Shown here in pieces: positions 44,504 to 57,039 of a DNA stretch of 64,000 bases. Both the position numbers and the translations under genes were made by a program. The notes below the pieces were generated by a model, which was not told the DNA's origin, searched no databases, and saw only the letters and a program-made list of their open reading frames with translations. The DNA comes from Dugong dugon (taxonomy: Eukaryota > Chordata > Mammalia > Sirenia > Dugongidae). The stretch lies in the NCBI GenBank assembly GCA_030035585.1, contig CM057476.1, positions 19,700,501-19,764,500 on the forward strand, written 5' to 3'. Within the stretch, counting starts at the first letter, position 1. Each line of letters starts with the position of its first letter.

Positions 44504-47500
44504 CTGTGTCCCCACAAAACACAGCGCAGGTATGTTAGCACGCTCTCTCTCACACTCTTTCACATACACACACATACACACCACCTCTGCCACCATCCCC
44601 AGTACTTCCAAGCAAGGCAATGAGGCTAAACCCAAGCCCCAGGGTTCCATTTAAGACTGTCATTGTTATTTTTAAATCAGTTATTCTGAATGGGCAACAC
44701 TTACACATGGCCCCAAATTCAGAAAAGACCAGAGGGATCTAGTGAAAGTAGGTCTCCCTCTTCTCCCTGCCCTGGTTTCCCTTCTGGAAGACAATTTCTC
44801 TCATCAATTTACCCTCTCCAAGAGACTGTGCATATACCCATAAAAAAAATCCACTGCTGCTGAATCAATTCTGACTCATAGCAACCCTATAGGACAGAGC
44901 AGAACTGCCCCACAGGGCTTCCTACGCTGTAATCTTTACGGGAGTTCACCAGGTCTTTCTTCCGTGAAGCCACTGGTGGGTTCAACGTGCCAACCTTTTG
45001 GTTAGCAGCCGAGCGCTTAGTGACTGCACCACCGGGGCTCCTTTCTGTACATATACACAGACATATATACTCACTCACACGTTTTAGAAGGCACAAAAAG
45101 GTAGCACGCCACACACTCTTCTGCACCTTCCTCTCTTCCCTAACTGGGTGATCATTCCACATCAGGGAGAGCGAGTGAGTGCATATCTGCAGCAGTCTTT
45201 CCACCCATTATAGAGAGTATGACAATGCATTTAACCAGTTCCTTTTTATGGTCATTTCCAGTTTTTTGCTACTAAGAGCGAGCCGCAGCCTTGCACACTG
45301 GTCCTTCCGTACATTAAGACAGGCGTGTTTAAAACAGCATTCGGTTTTAAAAAGGACCAGCTGGGGACACTCGTGACATGGACAGAATCCCTCCTGCCTG
45401 GCAACAGGGCTGCTTTTGTGTGTTGCCCTTCAGGGTTAAGGCGCCGTGAGCAGGAAGAGGGCTGCACCACAAGTGGGTCCCAGACACTTGACTCACAGAC
45501 TAGAGACTTTGCTTTCACAGAGCAGCATTCTGAGATTTTGGCTCCAGGAGAAACGGAGTGAGCACACTCCACCCTGTCTTCCCCTACAAAAGCTATGAAA
45601 CCTTGACAGAGTGTACACAGCTGCCAACTGAACACTCTGAAAAGTAACAGTACAGACGGATTGGGGAAAAAGACCAGAATTTGAAGAAATACTGAACCAT
45701 GGAGAGTTTACCATTGTCCCCTCACCAGTACCCCCCAGCATGAACTCAATGCTGCCAAAAGCCCAAAATGAGCATCACGACAGAGAAAACTCCAGGGAAA
45801 ATTCAAGGAGCCAGAGTCTCCTAACACACACACAAACACTGGGGAAAGTCCCTCTTTTCCCTTTTCTCTCTCTTCTTGCACCCCAGCCACCAAGCAACAC
45901 CGTGGCGGCAGAAGTGGCGGTGGCACCAGGAGCATGCAGGAGTCAATTCTGAGGGGAACCTTCCTTTCTGGCTAGAAGAGCTGTTGTTTCAACAGCATGG
46001 AATCATCCTGCTGCTTTTTTTCTTCCATCTTTGTGCTGTTCGGCCCACATGTAGGCACAGTCACAGGAAGTGTGTAGCAGAGTGGAGTAACTAAAGCCCC
46101 AGTTTTCTGGCCAGGTGACCGAAAAAGGGAGCCCCAGAGAGGCCAAAAGTACTAAGGAGACTGAAGAAGGATGAGCTCAGAGAAGTGAGATCTTAAAGTT
46201 GTGCATGTACGCCCGGACTCACTCCCAGCTGCGTGATCTGACCCTAGATGCCACAAGGACTTTAAGAATGATGGGGCAGACCACTGCCCAGGACCCAGAC
46301 TGGCCACGGGGTGGCACACACACGTGGAACAGATGTGACGGCTACGAAAACTGAAATGTCATCAGAACCACAACCCAAACAGAGCTGGATGGAATTTGCA
46401 GCCTGACCGCACTGGGTCGATTGCCTACTTAAAAGAAAAATACCAACATTATCTGTAGGATTCAAATAAGACTTTATCTGAAAATACTGAAAATGTCCAG
46501 GATACAATTAAAAATTCCTCAACATGTGGGGAAAAAAACAAACAAACAAACAAAACCGTAGCTGTCAAGTCAACTCTGACTCATAGCAACCCTACAGGAC
46601 AGAGTAGAACTGCCCCATAGGGTTTCCAATGAGTGGCTGCTGGATTCAAACTGCCAACCTTTGGGTTAGCAGCTGTAGCTCTCAACTACTGTGCCACCAG
46701 TGAAGAACCAGCAAAAGTCTCACTTCCTGTGAAAAAAACCCACTCAACAGATGCCAATGCTAAGGTGATGCAAATGCTGGCGTCGGCTGTCGAAGACCAA
46801 AAGCAGGTTTTATAAAAAGGTTCCAACGAGTAAGGACAAACACACTTAACAGCAATGAAAAGATAAAGTCTTAGCAGAGAGATAGAAGATACAAAGTAGT
46901 ACGTGAAAATTTTAGAACTGAAAAATACAATAACCAAAATGGGGGGGGGGGTGCACCTCACTGGAAGGGCTCAATAACAGAATGGAAAAGACAGAGGGAA
47001 GAGCCTATGGATTTGAAGATAGATGAAAAGAAATGATCCAACCTGAGTAACAGGAAGAAAAAAGAAAAAAAGGCAGGATTCTGTGCTTAATTATCACCTC
47101 ATCCTTAGTGAGCCAGAATTAAGAACCAAATGGATAATGCATGTACTAAACACTTGCTTACACTTTAATTTCAACAAGCCACTCCAATTTCAATTTAACA
47201 AGAGACAGTTACATGATGATTAAAAGAATCAGCAAAGCACTTGGAATGCCATGCCAGGGAAGGTACGACAAAGTGCAAAAATAACAAATTGAACATTTGC
47301 AGTTACTTCAGAGAGCAAAACATGAGTGTTGGCAACAGAGCACAGCTCCCAGAGGTCTGGGTTAGATGAAGGAAGGAGGCAGCTGTCCCCAGCATCAACT
47401 CTCGAGAAAGCCAAAGTCACATACTTCCCCAGGAGAAAGGAAGAAGCCATTAGGGGCAACATGGCAGAGCAACAGGAGACGTGGAGACAGGCCCTGGCCT

Positions 47501-50500
47501 GTCATCCTGGCTCTGCCACAAACCAGCTTCACAAACACAAGTACAGGCTCCTTCTAGAACCCCTTTACTAATCTATAAATGGTTGGGATCAGACCACATG
47601 GTCTCTAAATCCCCTTGCTCTAAAAAACAAGAAGTCCTACGTCAACTGGCACAATATAGTTCATAAAGACAATGTTCTACATCCTACTTTGGTTGAGCAG
47701 TGTCTGGGGTCTTGAAAGCTTGTGAGTGGCCATCTAAAATACAACTATTGGTCTCTTCCAGTCTGGAGCAAAGAAGAGTGAAAAAACCAAAGACTCAATG
47801 GAGCAATGAGTCCAAAGGACTAATGGATCAATGAACCACAGCCTACACAACCCCGAGACCAGAAGAACTAGATTGTGCCTGGCTATCACCACCGACCCAA
47901 CTCAGATCACCACAGAGGGTCCCAGACAGAGCAAGAGAAAAATGTAGAACAAAAAATCAAATTCACAAAAAAGACCAGACCTACTGGTCTGAAAGAAACT
48001 GGAGGAACCCCCGAGACTATGGCTCTAAGACACCTTTCTGACCTGAAACTGAAGCCATTCCTGGAGACCACCTTCCAGCCAAACAACAGACAAGCTCATA
48101 AAATAAACAATTACACCTGAGAGGAGCATGCTCCTTAGAACAATCAATTATACGAGATCAAAAGGGCAATACCTGCCCAAAAGCAAAGATGAGAAGGCAG
48201 GAAGGGATAGAAAATCAGAATAAAAGCAAACGAGGACTGCACGGCAGAAGCGGGGAGAGCACTGACACACTGTGGGAAATGAAGCCAAGGTCATGAGACA
48301 CTTTACGTACAAACTATTGAATGCGAATCTAATTTACTCTGTAAACTGTCACCTAATGCACAATTTAAAATAATTAATTAAAAAAATGAGAAGTCTTAGT
48401 ATTTTAAAGTTTACTCAATATGATGATTATCCCTTTAATATCTGAGGGCAGAGGCAACCCACGCATATGAAAAGGCATGACAAAACAGGGGTCTAGTTAT
48501 AGGAGGAACTCATAGCCCTAAAAAATAAAAATAAAAAAAATTCACAGAACACTAACGTGAACTAACACAGCAAGAGGCACAAATGATTCTGGTCCACCTG
48601 CTCTCTTTGAAAGAAAAAAACCAACCTCAGTGTTGTTCCCTTCTCGGTTACCTGAAAACAATATGTATCTTTTAGGATGTGTTCTGGATACTTATGAATG
48701 AAATGCACCCCGTGTCTGTTTGGGAGAGGAGGGTGGGTAGAGATGAGTAAGAGTGGCCATGAGCTGATGGCCACCAAGCTGGGAGATCACCGTACTACCC
48801 TCTGCTTTTCTATATGTTTTCCATTTTTAATCACATGTTAAAAAATAAAGTAAAAGACTCTGGTTTCTACTTTGTGGTCTGCTATTTTCTCATTTTGCTG
48901 CTAGAGCCAGCTCCAGAGTAACATGGAACTGGGTCCCCTAGAGCTGCAGTCACTACACCTTGCAGAGGGTGACTTGTTAGTTGGCCATCAGGTCAATGAA
49001 TGAACATCTGTCCGTGGCAGATCTACTGCATGTCCCTGGTGATCAGATTTCCCTTAGATAGGTTGAGAAGGAAATGACAGAGTATATGGTATGATTTAAA
49101 AAAAAAAAAAAAAAACACAAAAAACCCACTCGCATAGCCCAAGGAGAGTAGGCAAGCAAGCAAAGACCTAAAGGAAGTGAACTTCAATTAGCAGTGGCCC
49201 AGATCTCTAGCTGCACTTTGTAGTGTAAAGCAGATGTCTGGGGTGTGATATAGCTTTGCAGAACTGCATGGAGAAGTCAGGGGGAGGTCATGTCTCCTGG
49301 GTTTGGAGAGGAGTTAAGAAAACAAAAAGACCCAAAGAGTCCAGATCAGTGATGGCGTCAAGTGTGCTCATAAGGAAGCCAACAAGACTGGGAGTTAAGG
49401 GGTGCTGAAAGGGCCTAGTTAGGGTGGCGGGCAGCTCTAGGTCAGTGGGTAAGAGAAGGGGAGACAGATGGCAAGTAAGCAGGTCATGATAGAAAGCCAA
49501 GGTCAAGATCTTGAAGGCAGCACTGTTCCTCTGATGGGGCAATGCTGGCGGGAAACTAGCATTGGGTAGAGGAGGCAAGGAATGGCACAGGAAGTGTCAG
49601 AAGGATCACAGATGATGGACAGAAACAATGTTGGCAGTGGGGTACACATGGCATAAGTATACGTCTGAATCAACATTTGTGGCAAAGTAACTCAGGTATA
49701 TGGTGACTGTTTTTACTTACTGAGGATAAGAAAGGAAATATCATTTTGTTTCTCTAACCTACATCTGGATCTTTCCAGGGCTCAAAACATAATGAATATT
49801 TATTTTAACAACGAAGCAAGGAAACTGTGAGGCAAGGAAAGTATTTTTAAAGCTTTTTCCTCTTTATTTTCCACCACCCATATTTCATTTTGTCGTACTC
49901 TGGTGGTTTTGTGTTGCTGTGATTCTGGAAGCAATATTACCAGTATTTCAAATACCAGCAGGGTCATCCATGGTGGACGGTTTCAGCAGAGCTTATAGAC
50001 TAAGACAGACTAGGAAGAAAGGCCCAGTGATCCACTTACAAACATCAGCCAATGAAAACCCTCTGGATCACAACAGAATACTGTCCAATATAGTGCCGGA
50101 AGATGAGCCCCCTAGATTAAAAAGCACTCAAAATACACAGTGGCCGCAACAATGGACTCAAACATATCAACAATTGTGAAGATGGCACAATGTTTTGTTC
50201 TGTTATACATGGGGCTGCCATGAGTCGCAGCCAACTCAACAGCAACTAACAATTTTATTCTGCTGAAGTGGAAAGACAAGTTGTACAAGTACATAATCCA
50301 GAAGAGCCACTCAGAACTATCCTTCAAAGTGCTTACCTTGGTCTGTTTCTTCTCAGTGGCATAGACGATGGACGTACAACAGACTTCAGCAATCTTGCGG
50401 CCCTGACCATAGAATGACCAGCAGCAGATTTCGTCCCCAATGACATCTTTTATGAATAGGACCCTCCCATTAAAGCGCAGAGACAGCTTATCAAACAGTT

Positions 50501-53500
50501 CGATGTTTTTCAACATATTGTCATCAGAGTTACTGTAAAAAACATTTGATAAGGTGAGCAACACGCTAATAACTGCGTGGTTCTACGTGCAGGCCCCCTG
50601 CAACCTCCCAACAGTCCCGTGAGAAAGGCACTGCAGCCCTCATTGCTCAGAAAGGCAAGTGAGGGTCAGAGAAATAAGGTAACTGCCTGAAGCCCAAAAC
50701 TAATGAACGGCAGAGCTGGGTCTCCAAAACAATGACCACTCTGGCTTTTAAGCCCATGTTCTGACCCAGCAAGCTAGGGTGCCTGCCAATAACATGGGGC
50801 CTCTTCCCACAGCAGCAGGTGGGGAACATGGAGCAGAGAGGTCCCTGGCCAGTTTATGGGTCTTGAGTAACCTCGTAAGTCCCCCTACCCGCCCCCCACC
50901 CCCCCACTCCCTAGTTCTTAATTCAGAGCCACATACTCCCAAGAGCCAAAAGGCCTTCTAGAAACCCACATACACTGCTGGTGGGACTGTAAAATGGTTC
51001 AGCCGCTTTGGAAACAGTCTGGCTGTTCCCCAAAGAATTAAACACAGAGTTACTGTATGACTCAGCAATGTCACTCCTAGATATATACCCAAGAGAAATG
51101 AAAATGTATGTCTACAGAAAAACTTGTAAAGGCATGTTTAAAGCAGCACTACTTACAACAGCCAAAAGGTGGAAACAACCCAAGTGTCCATCAGCTAGCA
51201 AATGAATAATCAGAACGTGGTATATCCATGCAATGGAATATTACTCAGCCAAAAAAAGGAATGAAGTGCTGATTTAAGCTACAACGTGGATGAACACTGA
51301 AAACATGCCAAGTGAAAGAAGCTGACACAAAAGGCCACATACCATATGATTCCATTAATAAGAAATGTCCAGAGTAGGCAAACCCATATAGAGACAGAAA
51401 GCACATTTGTGGTTGCCTAGAGATGGGGGGACTGCCTACGGAAATGGGGAACAGCTACTGATGGGTACAGGGCTTCTTTTTAGGGTAACCAAAGTGTTCT
51501 AAAATTAGACAGTGGCAATAATTGCATAATTCTGAATATACTTAAAAACTACTGAGTTGTATACTTTGAAAGGGTAAATTTTTTATGGCATGTGGATTAT
51601 ACTCAACAAAGATAAGTAAGTCAATGTATCTTAATAAATATGTATATAAATAAAGGAAGGCGTTGTAGAGGCACAGGGGGGCCACTCCTCCGCTGAAGGG
51701 AGCAAGAGCTGGGCCTGGCTGGAGGGTGGAGGTTTGCTAGTGAGCGCAGACATCTTTTCTGGCTAACGTCTTACCTGGTATATGAGTATTTGTTGTTACT
51801 TCGGTTGTAGAGCAACTTCACGGCTGGCTGTGGGTTGTTTTAAAAAAGGAGGAAGAGAGTTAGTTGGCGTGCAGGCACACTGAACCACTGGCTTCCTGCA
51901 GGGGTGGGGCCCTGCCACGAGGCAGAGAGGAAGACAAGCTCACCTAGTTGGGCTGGAGACAGGGTTGGAATGGAAGACTACATAACCCAGTATCAGGGTG
52001 AACAAAGATTACCTATGGGTTCCCGTTCTTAACCCCTTCTCAGGCCTTGCCCAGGCAATTAGAGAAGTTTTTATTTCAAAACTTATTCAGAAGAATCTCC
52101 ATTTCTGGTAGCTAAAGAATCCCACGAGGGTGCCTCCAACATACCTTATTTGAAGTTGCAATAAGTTTTTGTTCTTCCTTGGATGAGGTGATGACAGGAA
52201 CTTTGCAGAAAGGCTCATACGTGTCTTTGTTCTGCTGGAACAAAACATGCTTTCAGCCTGGGAGGCCTGCCCAGCATTAGCTTTTTTAAGCTGACCTTCA
52301 GGGGAAAAAACAGGCTGCGAAGGGAGATGGGGCAGTCATGGCTGGGAAGAGAGAAGGATTCTTACCACCAACAGATTAGGATGGGAAAGGCCAGGAGTTG
52401 AGTTTTCCACTAAGTCTGCTCTCTGGCTAGGACTGTGAGGTGCCACGGTGCTCATAACCACGATGACACATTTTCCACAGCCCAGGGAGCCACTCAAAAA
52501 TAAACCCTAAACATGGCAGATGAAACATGATTTAATCAAAAACTCCTCAAAACCCCACTACAATCACAGCAGAGGAATAAAGAAGGCATAAGCCCATAAG
52601 GAATACAAGAATGGAGAAATGGCATCAGCAGACATGGAAAGGTCAAAACTTCGAGGCCGGCAAGCAGATGAGAGATGATGAGTGATAACCGACGAGATGG
52701 AGAAAGCCGGAACCTCGGCAGGCAGATGAGAATGCCTCCTGGAAGAGCCCAGGAGCTGGAGACACAGGGAGCCCCGAGGACCAGTGGGGATGGGGTGAGA
52801 GCAGAGGATGGTCCAGCTGAGACCCTCAGACCGATCCCCTTCCCCACCCTGGCAGAAGAAAGGTACACTGTCCTGGAGAGGTTTGCACAGTAGAGGACAG
52901 GGCCGAGTGGCTGTTCTGAAAACAGCGGAATTAAGTGAACGTCCACACAACAATCGGTGAGACCTCTCCCCACTGTAACTCCCTCCTTCCACTCAGATTC
53001 CAGGGTATGGCCAGCCAGGCTTATACCCACCAGGAAGAAGGCAAAGGATTCCCCTATGGGGAACTGGGTTGACCACAAAAAAGACTAAGAGTCTGACATG
53101 TGGGGTTCCCCACTGAAAAAGCAAGGCTTGTCATCCAACAATGAAGCCCACCAGACAACAAGGCCCACCCATGCACGTAAAGCTTTTCAGAGCTGTCATG
53201 GATTGAATTATGTCCCCCCAAAAACGTGTTTATCAATTTAGCTGGGCCATGATTCCTGGTATTGTGTGATTTTTCTGTAGTTGTAAATTCTGCCTCTATG
53301 ATGTTAATGAGGATGTGTGGCAGTCGTGTTAGTAAGGCAGGAGTCAATCTACAAAACTGGATTGTGTCCTGAGGCAATCTCTTGAGATATAAAAGAGAGA
53401 AGTGAGCAGAGAGACAGGGGGACCTCATACTATCAAGAAAGCAGTGCTGGGAGCAAAGCGTGTCCTTTGGACCCGGGGTCCCTGCACAGAGAAGCTCCTA

Positions 53501-55785
53501 GTCCTGGGGCACACTGATGAGACAGAAAGCCTTTCCCTCGAGCTGATGCCCTGAATTTAGACTTTTAGCCTACTTGACTGTGGAGAAATAAATTTATCTT
53601 TGTTAAAGCCATCCACTTGTGGTATTTCTGTTACAGCAGCACTAGATGACTAAGACAAGAGCCTTACTCTTAAATTTCAACAGACAGCCAAGGAGCATCA
53701 GATTATATGTGGGAAGCCTCTAAAATATGAGACTGAAACCAAAACAAAGAGAAAAAGTAAGGGAAGGAATCAGATAATGAAGGGAACAGAAGAAAACTTC
53801 AAATAGTATCTCTAGACAGGTAAGATACCACGTCCTGTGAAACAAGATCAGCATGCTATGTAAGAAAGAGCATTCAGAAAATAAGCCAAAACTCTTGGAA
53901 GTCAGAAATATGATTAGTAGAAACGAAAGATTCAAAGAACGCTGAAGAAAAGCCTCTGAGAAAGTTAGAACAGAAAGACAAAGCAACAGAAACTGGGAGG
54001 AAAGAAAATTAGATTCTGTCAGGCCTGGAGGTTTAACCTCAGACTAACAGAAACTGCAGAAGTGAACCCAGAGAGCACATCTCCAAGACAAAGACGAAAC
54101 TCACGGAATCCCTGACGTGTCTAAACATAGCAGTAGGAGATTTACCTTTCCACTTGAGAATCTGTGCTTGAATTAGTGATATGTACTTAGACAACCAATC
54201 CCTGGAGAAGGACGTAACGCTTGATAAAGTAGAGGGTCAGCAAAAAAAAACAAAAGGAAGACCCTCAATGAGATGGACTGACACAGTGGCTTCAACAATG
54301 GGCTCAAACACAGTAGCAACGGAGAGGATGGCACAGGACCAGGCAGCACTTAGCTCGTTGTACACGGGGTCACTACGAGTTGCAGCCAACTTGGTGGCAC
54401 CTAACAACAATAACTTAGAAAACCAAGCAAACAAAGTAATGAAGCAATCATTAACTCTGGAAAAAGTGAAAAGTTACAGAAGAAATAAAATAATCATTGT
54501 ATACCCTGTGGCTCAAGTGTCAACAATATTTACACATCATAATGCAAACCCTGAGTACTGATTTAGCCAAACTGTGAGAAACTATCCTGGGAGGATGGGA
54601 GAGGGAATATGTGCACCTAAGTTTGGTGGAGGTTGGGGTGGTGGTAGTGTGTGGGTTACATTCTAATTTTCTGTAACAATGATAATAGATAAATGTCAAA
54701 AACTTAAAGGTCAATAAACAGCAGTATAAACAAGTTCCAGAGAATATGAAATAGGAGAAACTGCTGCAAGACCTGAAGAGGTTGCCGTGGGGAGATGGGG
54801 ACTGGAGGCCTGGTGGTGCTTTGGACATCAACCTTGCAGTATTATTTAACTTCTTAAATGATACACGTGCATTACTTCAATAAATATAAAATGAAGTAAA
54901 AATAATAAAGTAAACGCTGTGTTAGATTTACAACGAGCCTGTAGGCTCTCGGGGCACAGGTGGTGTGTGGACACAACAGTTTCTCGAGGAGCTAGACATT
55001 GTAGGTACTGCTGCAGTGGAAGGCCAGACACAGACACGTGACTCAGGGGAGGTCAAACAAGAGCCTCATGCACACAGATCAGAGTCCTATGACAACCCTA
55101 AGGGACTCTTCTGATTCTTTGACATGGGAACTCTGCCTGCAATAAATGGCTACTGGCTATGCCTGTCACTTGACCTGACCCAAACAGTCCTGCCCCAGGC
55201 TCCAGACTAGTCTCTGAAGTCCAGCTGAGGTGTGAGGGGTATCTGTCTTTAGAGATTATACTGGCTTCCCAACAATGAGTCATGGAAAGAATGTGAAGTT
55301 GCCCAAGAAAAGGCCAGAGAACTGATCAAGTTTTATACCCCATGACTGACTACTGAAGGGTTGCAATGTACCCACGAGATGACTCAACACCACAGGGACT
55401 GAAATCGTCAGGGAGAGGTCAGGTGACTTGAGCACTGCAGGGAAGCCTCTCAGGGTTCAACTCTGACCAAAGGGGAGAAGCTCCATGGTTAACTCACTGA
55501 CTCTCAGAACATCTCCGTGAGGTAGGAACTGCTCCCATTTTGCAGATAGGGAAAATGAGGAAGGCTGGTGGGTTTGGTGCCCCACACCCCTGTGGAAAGA
55601 AAGGGAGATGCCTACTTGTAGGGCTGCCTGACACTCTTCCACCAGGCCCTGGACCAGGTAGTACTTGGCTTCTGCCAGCAGCTCCTCAATCTCTCGGCGG
55701 CTCTCAGGCAAGGGGACTGCCCCATCACGAAGGTAGTTGAGTATCGTACCGAAGTGCTTCCCACACCGGTCAATGAGGATCCAGC
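44279..55785 (-). CDS. KCTD10: KCTD10, BTB/T1 adaptor of CUL3 ubiquitin ligase (last 5 coding exons)
   Basis: Substrate adaptor of the BACURD family: the BTB domain binds CUL3 and the C-terminal part recruits clients such as Rho GTPases. KCTD10 is also reported to bind PCNA. Five exons join in frame on the - strand: 55785-55616, 52231-52145, 51827-51775, 50532-50337 and 44503-44279. They encode 243 residues from the end of the BTB/T1 domain ([16 protein letters not shown]) to the end. The human protein is 313 residues, so about 72 N-terminal residues lie beyond 64000. The tail [14 protein letters not shown] and [12 protein letters not shown] fit KCTD10 rather than the paralogues TNFAIP1 or KCTD13, and the position beside MYO1H agrees. 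One oddity is an extra Glu-Arg pair in the tail. Confidence 0.96.
44850..45044 (-). repeat. AfroSINE in KCTD10 intron
   Basis: Reverse on +, hence sense to KCTD10 transcription; ends gactgcaccaccggggctcc. Confidence 0.88.
45560..47090 (+). mobile_element. Old L1 5' region and ORF1 start
   Basis: Recognised from ggcggtggcaccaggagcat, gtccaggatacaattaaaaa and ttagaactgaaaaatacaat, typical of the 5' region and ORF1 of old mammalian L1. An AfroSINE splits it at 46557-46702. Confidence 0.65.
46557..46702 (-). repeat. AfroSINE in an old L1
   Basis: Short variant; sits in the L1 5' region at 45560-47090. Confidence 0.85.
47650..48375 (+). mobile_element. Afrotherian retroposon, L1 3' UTR-like
   Basis: Third copy of the family at 3845-4565, with cacagagggtcccagacaga and an end like cacctaatgcacaattt. 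More diverged in its middle. Confidence 0.6.
48380..49885 (-). other. KCTD10 last intron, mostly unrecognised
   Basis: Includes A-rich tracts at about 48525-48540 and 49097-49115. No exon-like segment or clear transposon seen. Confidence 0.5.
49889..50253 (+). mobile_element. RTE-related retroposon with SINE-like body
   Basis: Sense copy of the kind at 25146-25620: tttgtgttgctgtgattctg at the start and gagtcgcagccaactcaaca then cagcaactaac at the end. It ends about 85 bp before a KCTD10 exon. Confidence 0.65.
50337..50532 (-). CDS. KCTD10: KCTD10 exon (C-terminal domain core)
   Basis: Completes Ser, then 65 residues [39 protein letters not shown] and YATEKKQTK. This is the most conserved part of the BACURD C-terminal domain. 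Acceptor ttttacag, donor gtaagc on the - strand. Confidence 0.96.
50590..50765 (-). repeat. MIR SINE
   Basis: Antisense: ggtcagagaaataaggtaac and ggcagagctgggtctcc. Confidence 0.7.
50965..51625 (+). mobile_element. L1 3' end, sense
   Basis: Contains actgctggtgggactgtaaa, tatatacccaagagaaatga and gtggtatatccatgcaatgg, the classic L1 ORF2 3' end and 3' UTR. Ends about 150 bp before a KCTD10 exon. Confidence 0.85.
51775..51827 (-). CDS. KCTD10: KCTD10 short exon
   Basis: 17 residues [17 protein letters not shown] plus two bases of a split Ser. Acceptor caacccacag, donor gtaaga on the - strand. Confidence 0.95.
52145..52231 (-). CDS. KCTD10: KCTD10 exon (linker after BTB)
   Basis: 29 residues, phase 0 both sides, [18 protein letters not shown] to LIATSNK. 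Acceptor gttccagcag, donor gtatgt on the - strand. Confidence 0.95.
53194..53657 (+). mobile_element. Solo LTR, MaLR/ERVL-like, with 5-bp target duplication
   Basis: Begins tgtcatggattgaattatgt and ends actagatgactaagaca. Identical agagc at 53189-53193 and 53658-53662. It lies inside a HAL1/L1-like element in a KCTD10 intron. Confidence 0.9.
54238..54415 (+). mobile_element. RTE 3' fragment
   Basis: Sense 3' end of the element at 9962, from aggaagaccctcaatgagat to acctaacaacaataac. Confidence 0.75.
54925..55615 (-). other. KCTD10 intron, nothing recognised
   Basis: Unique-looking sequence after the BTB exon on the - strand. Confidence 0.5.
55616..55785 (-). CDS. KCTD10: KCTD10 exon: end of BTB/T1 domain
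   Basis: First KCTD10 exon seen (most 5'). It completes a split Gly, then codes 56 residues: [20 protein letters not shown], then [20 protein letters not shown], to CQAALQ. The acceptor reads attgcag and the donor gtaggc on the - strand. The upstream exon with the YVKLNVGG start of the BTB fold was not found up to 64000. Confidence 0.96.
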
Positions 55786-55789
55786 CTGC

Positions 55790-56910
55790 AATGGAAGGAG
55801 GAGGAGGGCGGGGCTGAGTCACATTGGCCTTCCTCTCTTGGGAGGCGCTGAGCAGAAGTGGGTTCTCCTGGCTCCCTCCACCTACAGTGAGAGCAGAGCC
55901 TCAAAGGCAGTTGTGACCTACCCACAGTAAAGGGCTGACGAGGTCCTACCCCAGGCAGCACTGCCACACCTCCAGTCTGCTGGCTGGAGACGACCACAAC
56001 CCTGGACTCCTCTGGTCTTAGGTTCTTAGGACACCAGGGCCTCTGAGACCTAAAAGCATGTTTCCGAAGTACCCTCAAAAATCCCCTAGACAAGAACATT
56101 CCAAGAAGGGTCCAATGTACCCACACCCAGATAAAATAGGTGCAAATGACTACACCGCAATGATAAGGGAAAGGTTTATGGAGTGAAAATACCTACTCCT
56201 CATTCTACAATGCTTTGTCCAGACTATCAAGTAGTGGAGCCATGTCTGAGGAAGCAGAAGCATCACCCTACAGACTGCGAGTTCTGGCTCCCATGGGTGA
56301 TTCCCCTGAACCCACCAGCACTACCTATTACCAGCTAGTGATGCCAACTGGGATAAAACAGTGAACGAGACAGACTCTGCTCTCAAGCAGTCCAGTCTAA
56401 TATGGGGAGAAGGAACTTGATTTATTAGATATGGGAAAATGCAGCAACCGCTGACCAGCACTAGCACGGTGAAAAATCCTTAGGGGCTGGTGCCAGGAAG
56501 GCTACCCCCTCCGCTTCTCAATGTCCTCGCTGAGCTTGTTACTTCAAAATTCCTCTAATGAGATGCAAATATCCTTTAGAGTGGTATTTAGAGGATGGGA
56601 AATAGGACTGGAGCCTGGAAAGAGAAGGAGGCACAGAAAGGGAGGTAGGAGTGCAGCAAAGACCAACTCTCTCGATAGAAAATGTGAAGCACTAGAAAGA
56701 CGCCAGACAGACAGGGAAGTCCCGGCCTTCCCGCCCAGCTGGGCAACCCCATTGTGAGGGGCTTCATTCACCAAGTCTCCTGTTCCACTTTACACATAAG
56801 AACACCAATGCACAGGGTGCTATGAGGTATAACCAGGTGCCAGTAATTTTATGCCCCCACTTTCCATCCCCCTTTGCTCACAGCTGGGAGAGAAAAACAA
56901 ACAAACAAAA
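55790..56910 (-). other. KCTD10 upstream intron, no exon found
   Basis: Searched for the conserved BTB start (YVKLNVGG, LTKQDTMLKAMF on the - strand) and not found. Contains polypurine stretches near 56600-56660. Confidence 0.5.
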
Positions 56911-56917
56911 AACAAAC

Positions 56918-57030
56918 CCACTGCCATCAAAGAGATTCTGACTCACGGTGACCCCAAGTGTTACAGAGCAGACTTGCTCCATAGGGTTTTTTCTCGGCTG
57001 TCATCTTTATGGGAAGCAGATGGCCAGGCT
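56918..57030 (-). repeat. AfroSINE, truncated
   Basis: Only the tail and mid-body are present (actcacggtgaccccaagtg to gcagatggccaggc). Confidence 0.8.
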
Positions 57031-57039
57031 ACATGTCCA

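Larger units (their letters stand above)
52500..54920 (+). mobile_element. HAL1/L1-like element split by an LTR and an RTE piece
   Basis: ORF1-like sequence with gtcagaaatatgattagtag and agaacagaaagacaaagc is followed by an L1-type 3' end (gtattatttaacttcttaaa) with no ORF2 seen between. That layout fits HAL1. Insertions: LTR 53194-53657 and RTE 54238-54415. The first few hundred bases are the least certain. Confidence 0.5.

Noticed and set aside
52536..53078. 180-codon open frame on the - strand
   Set aside because: It lies in a KCTD10 intron over L1/HAL1-like sequence in the opposite orientation, and no protein family is recognised.
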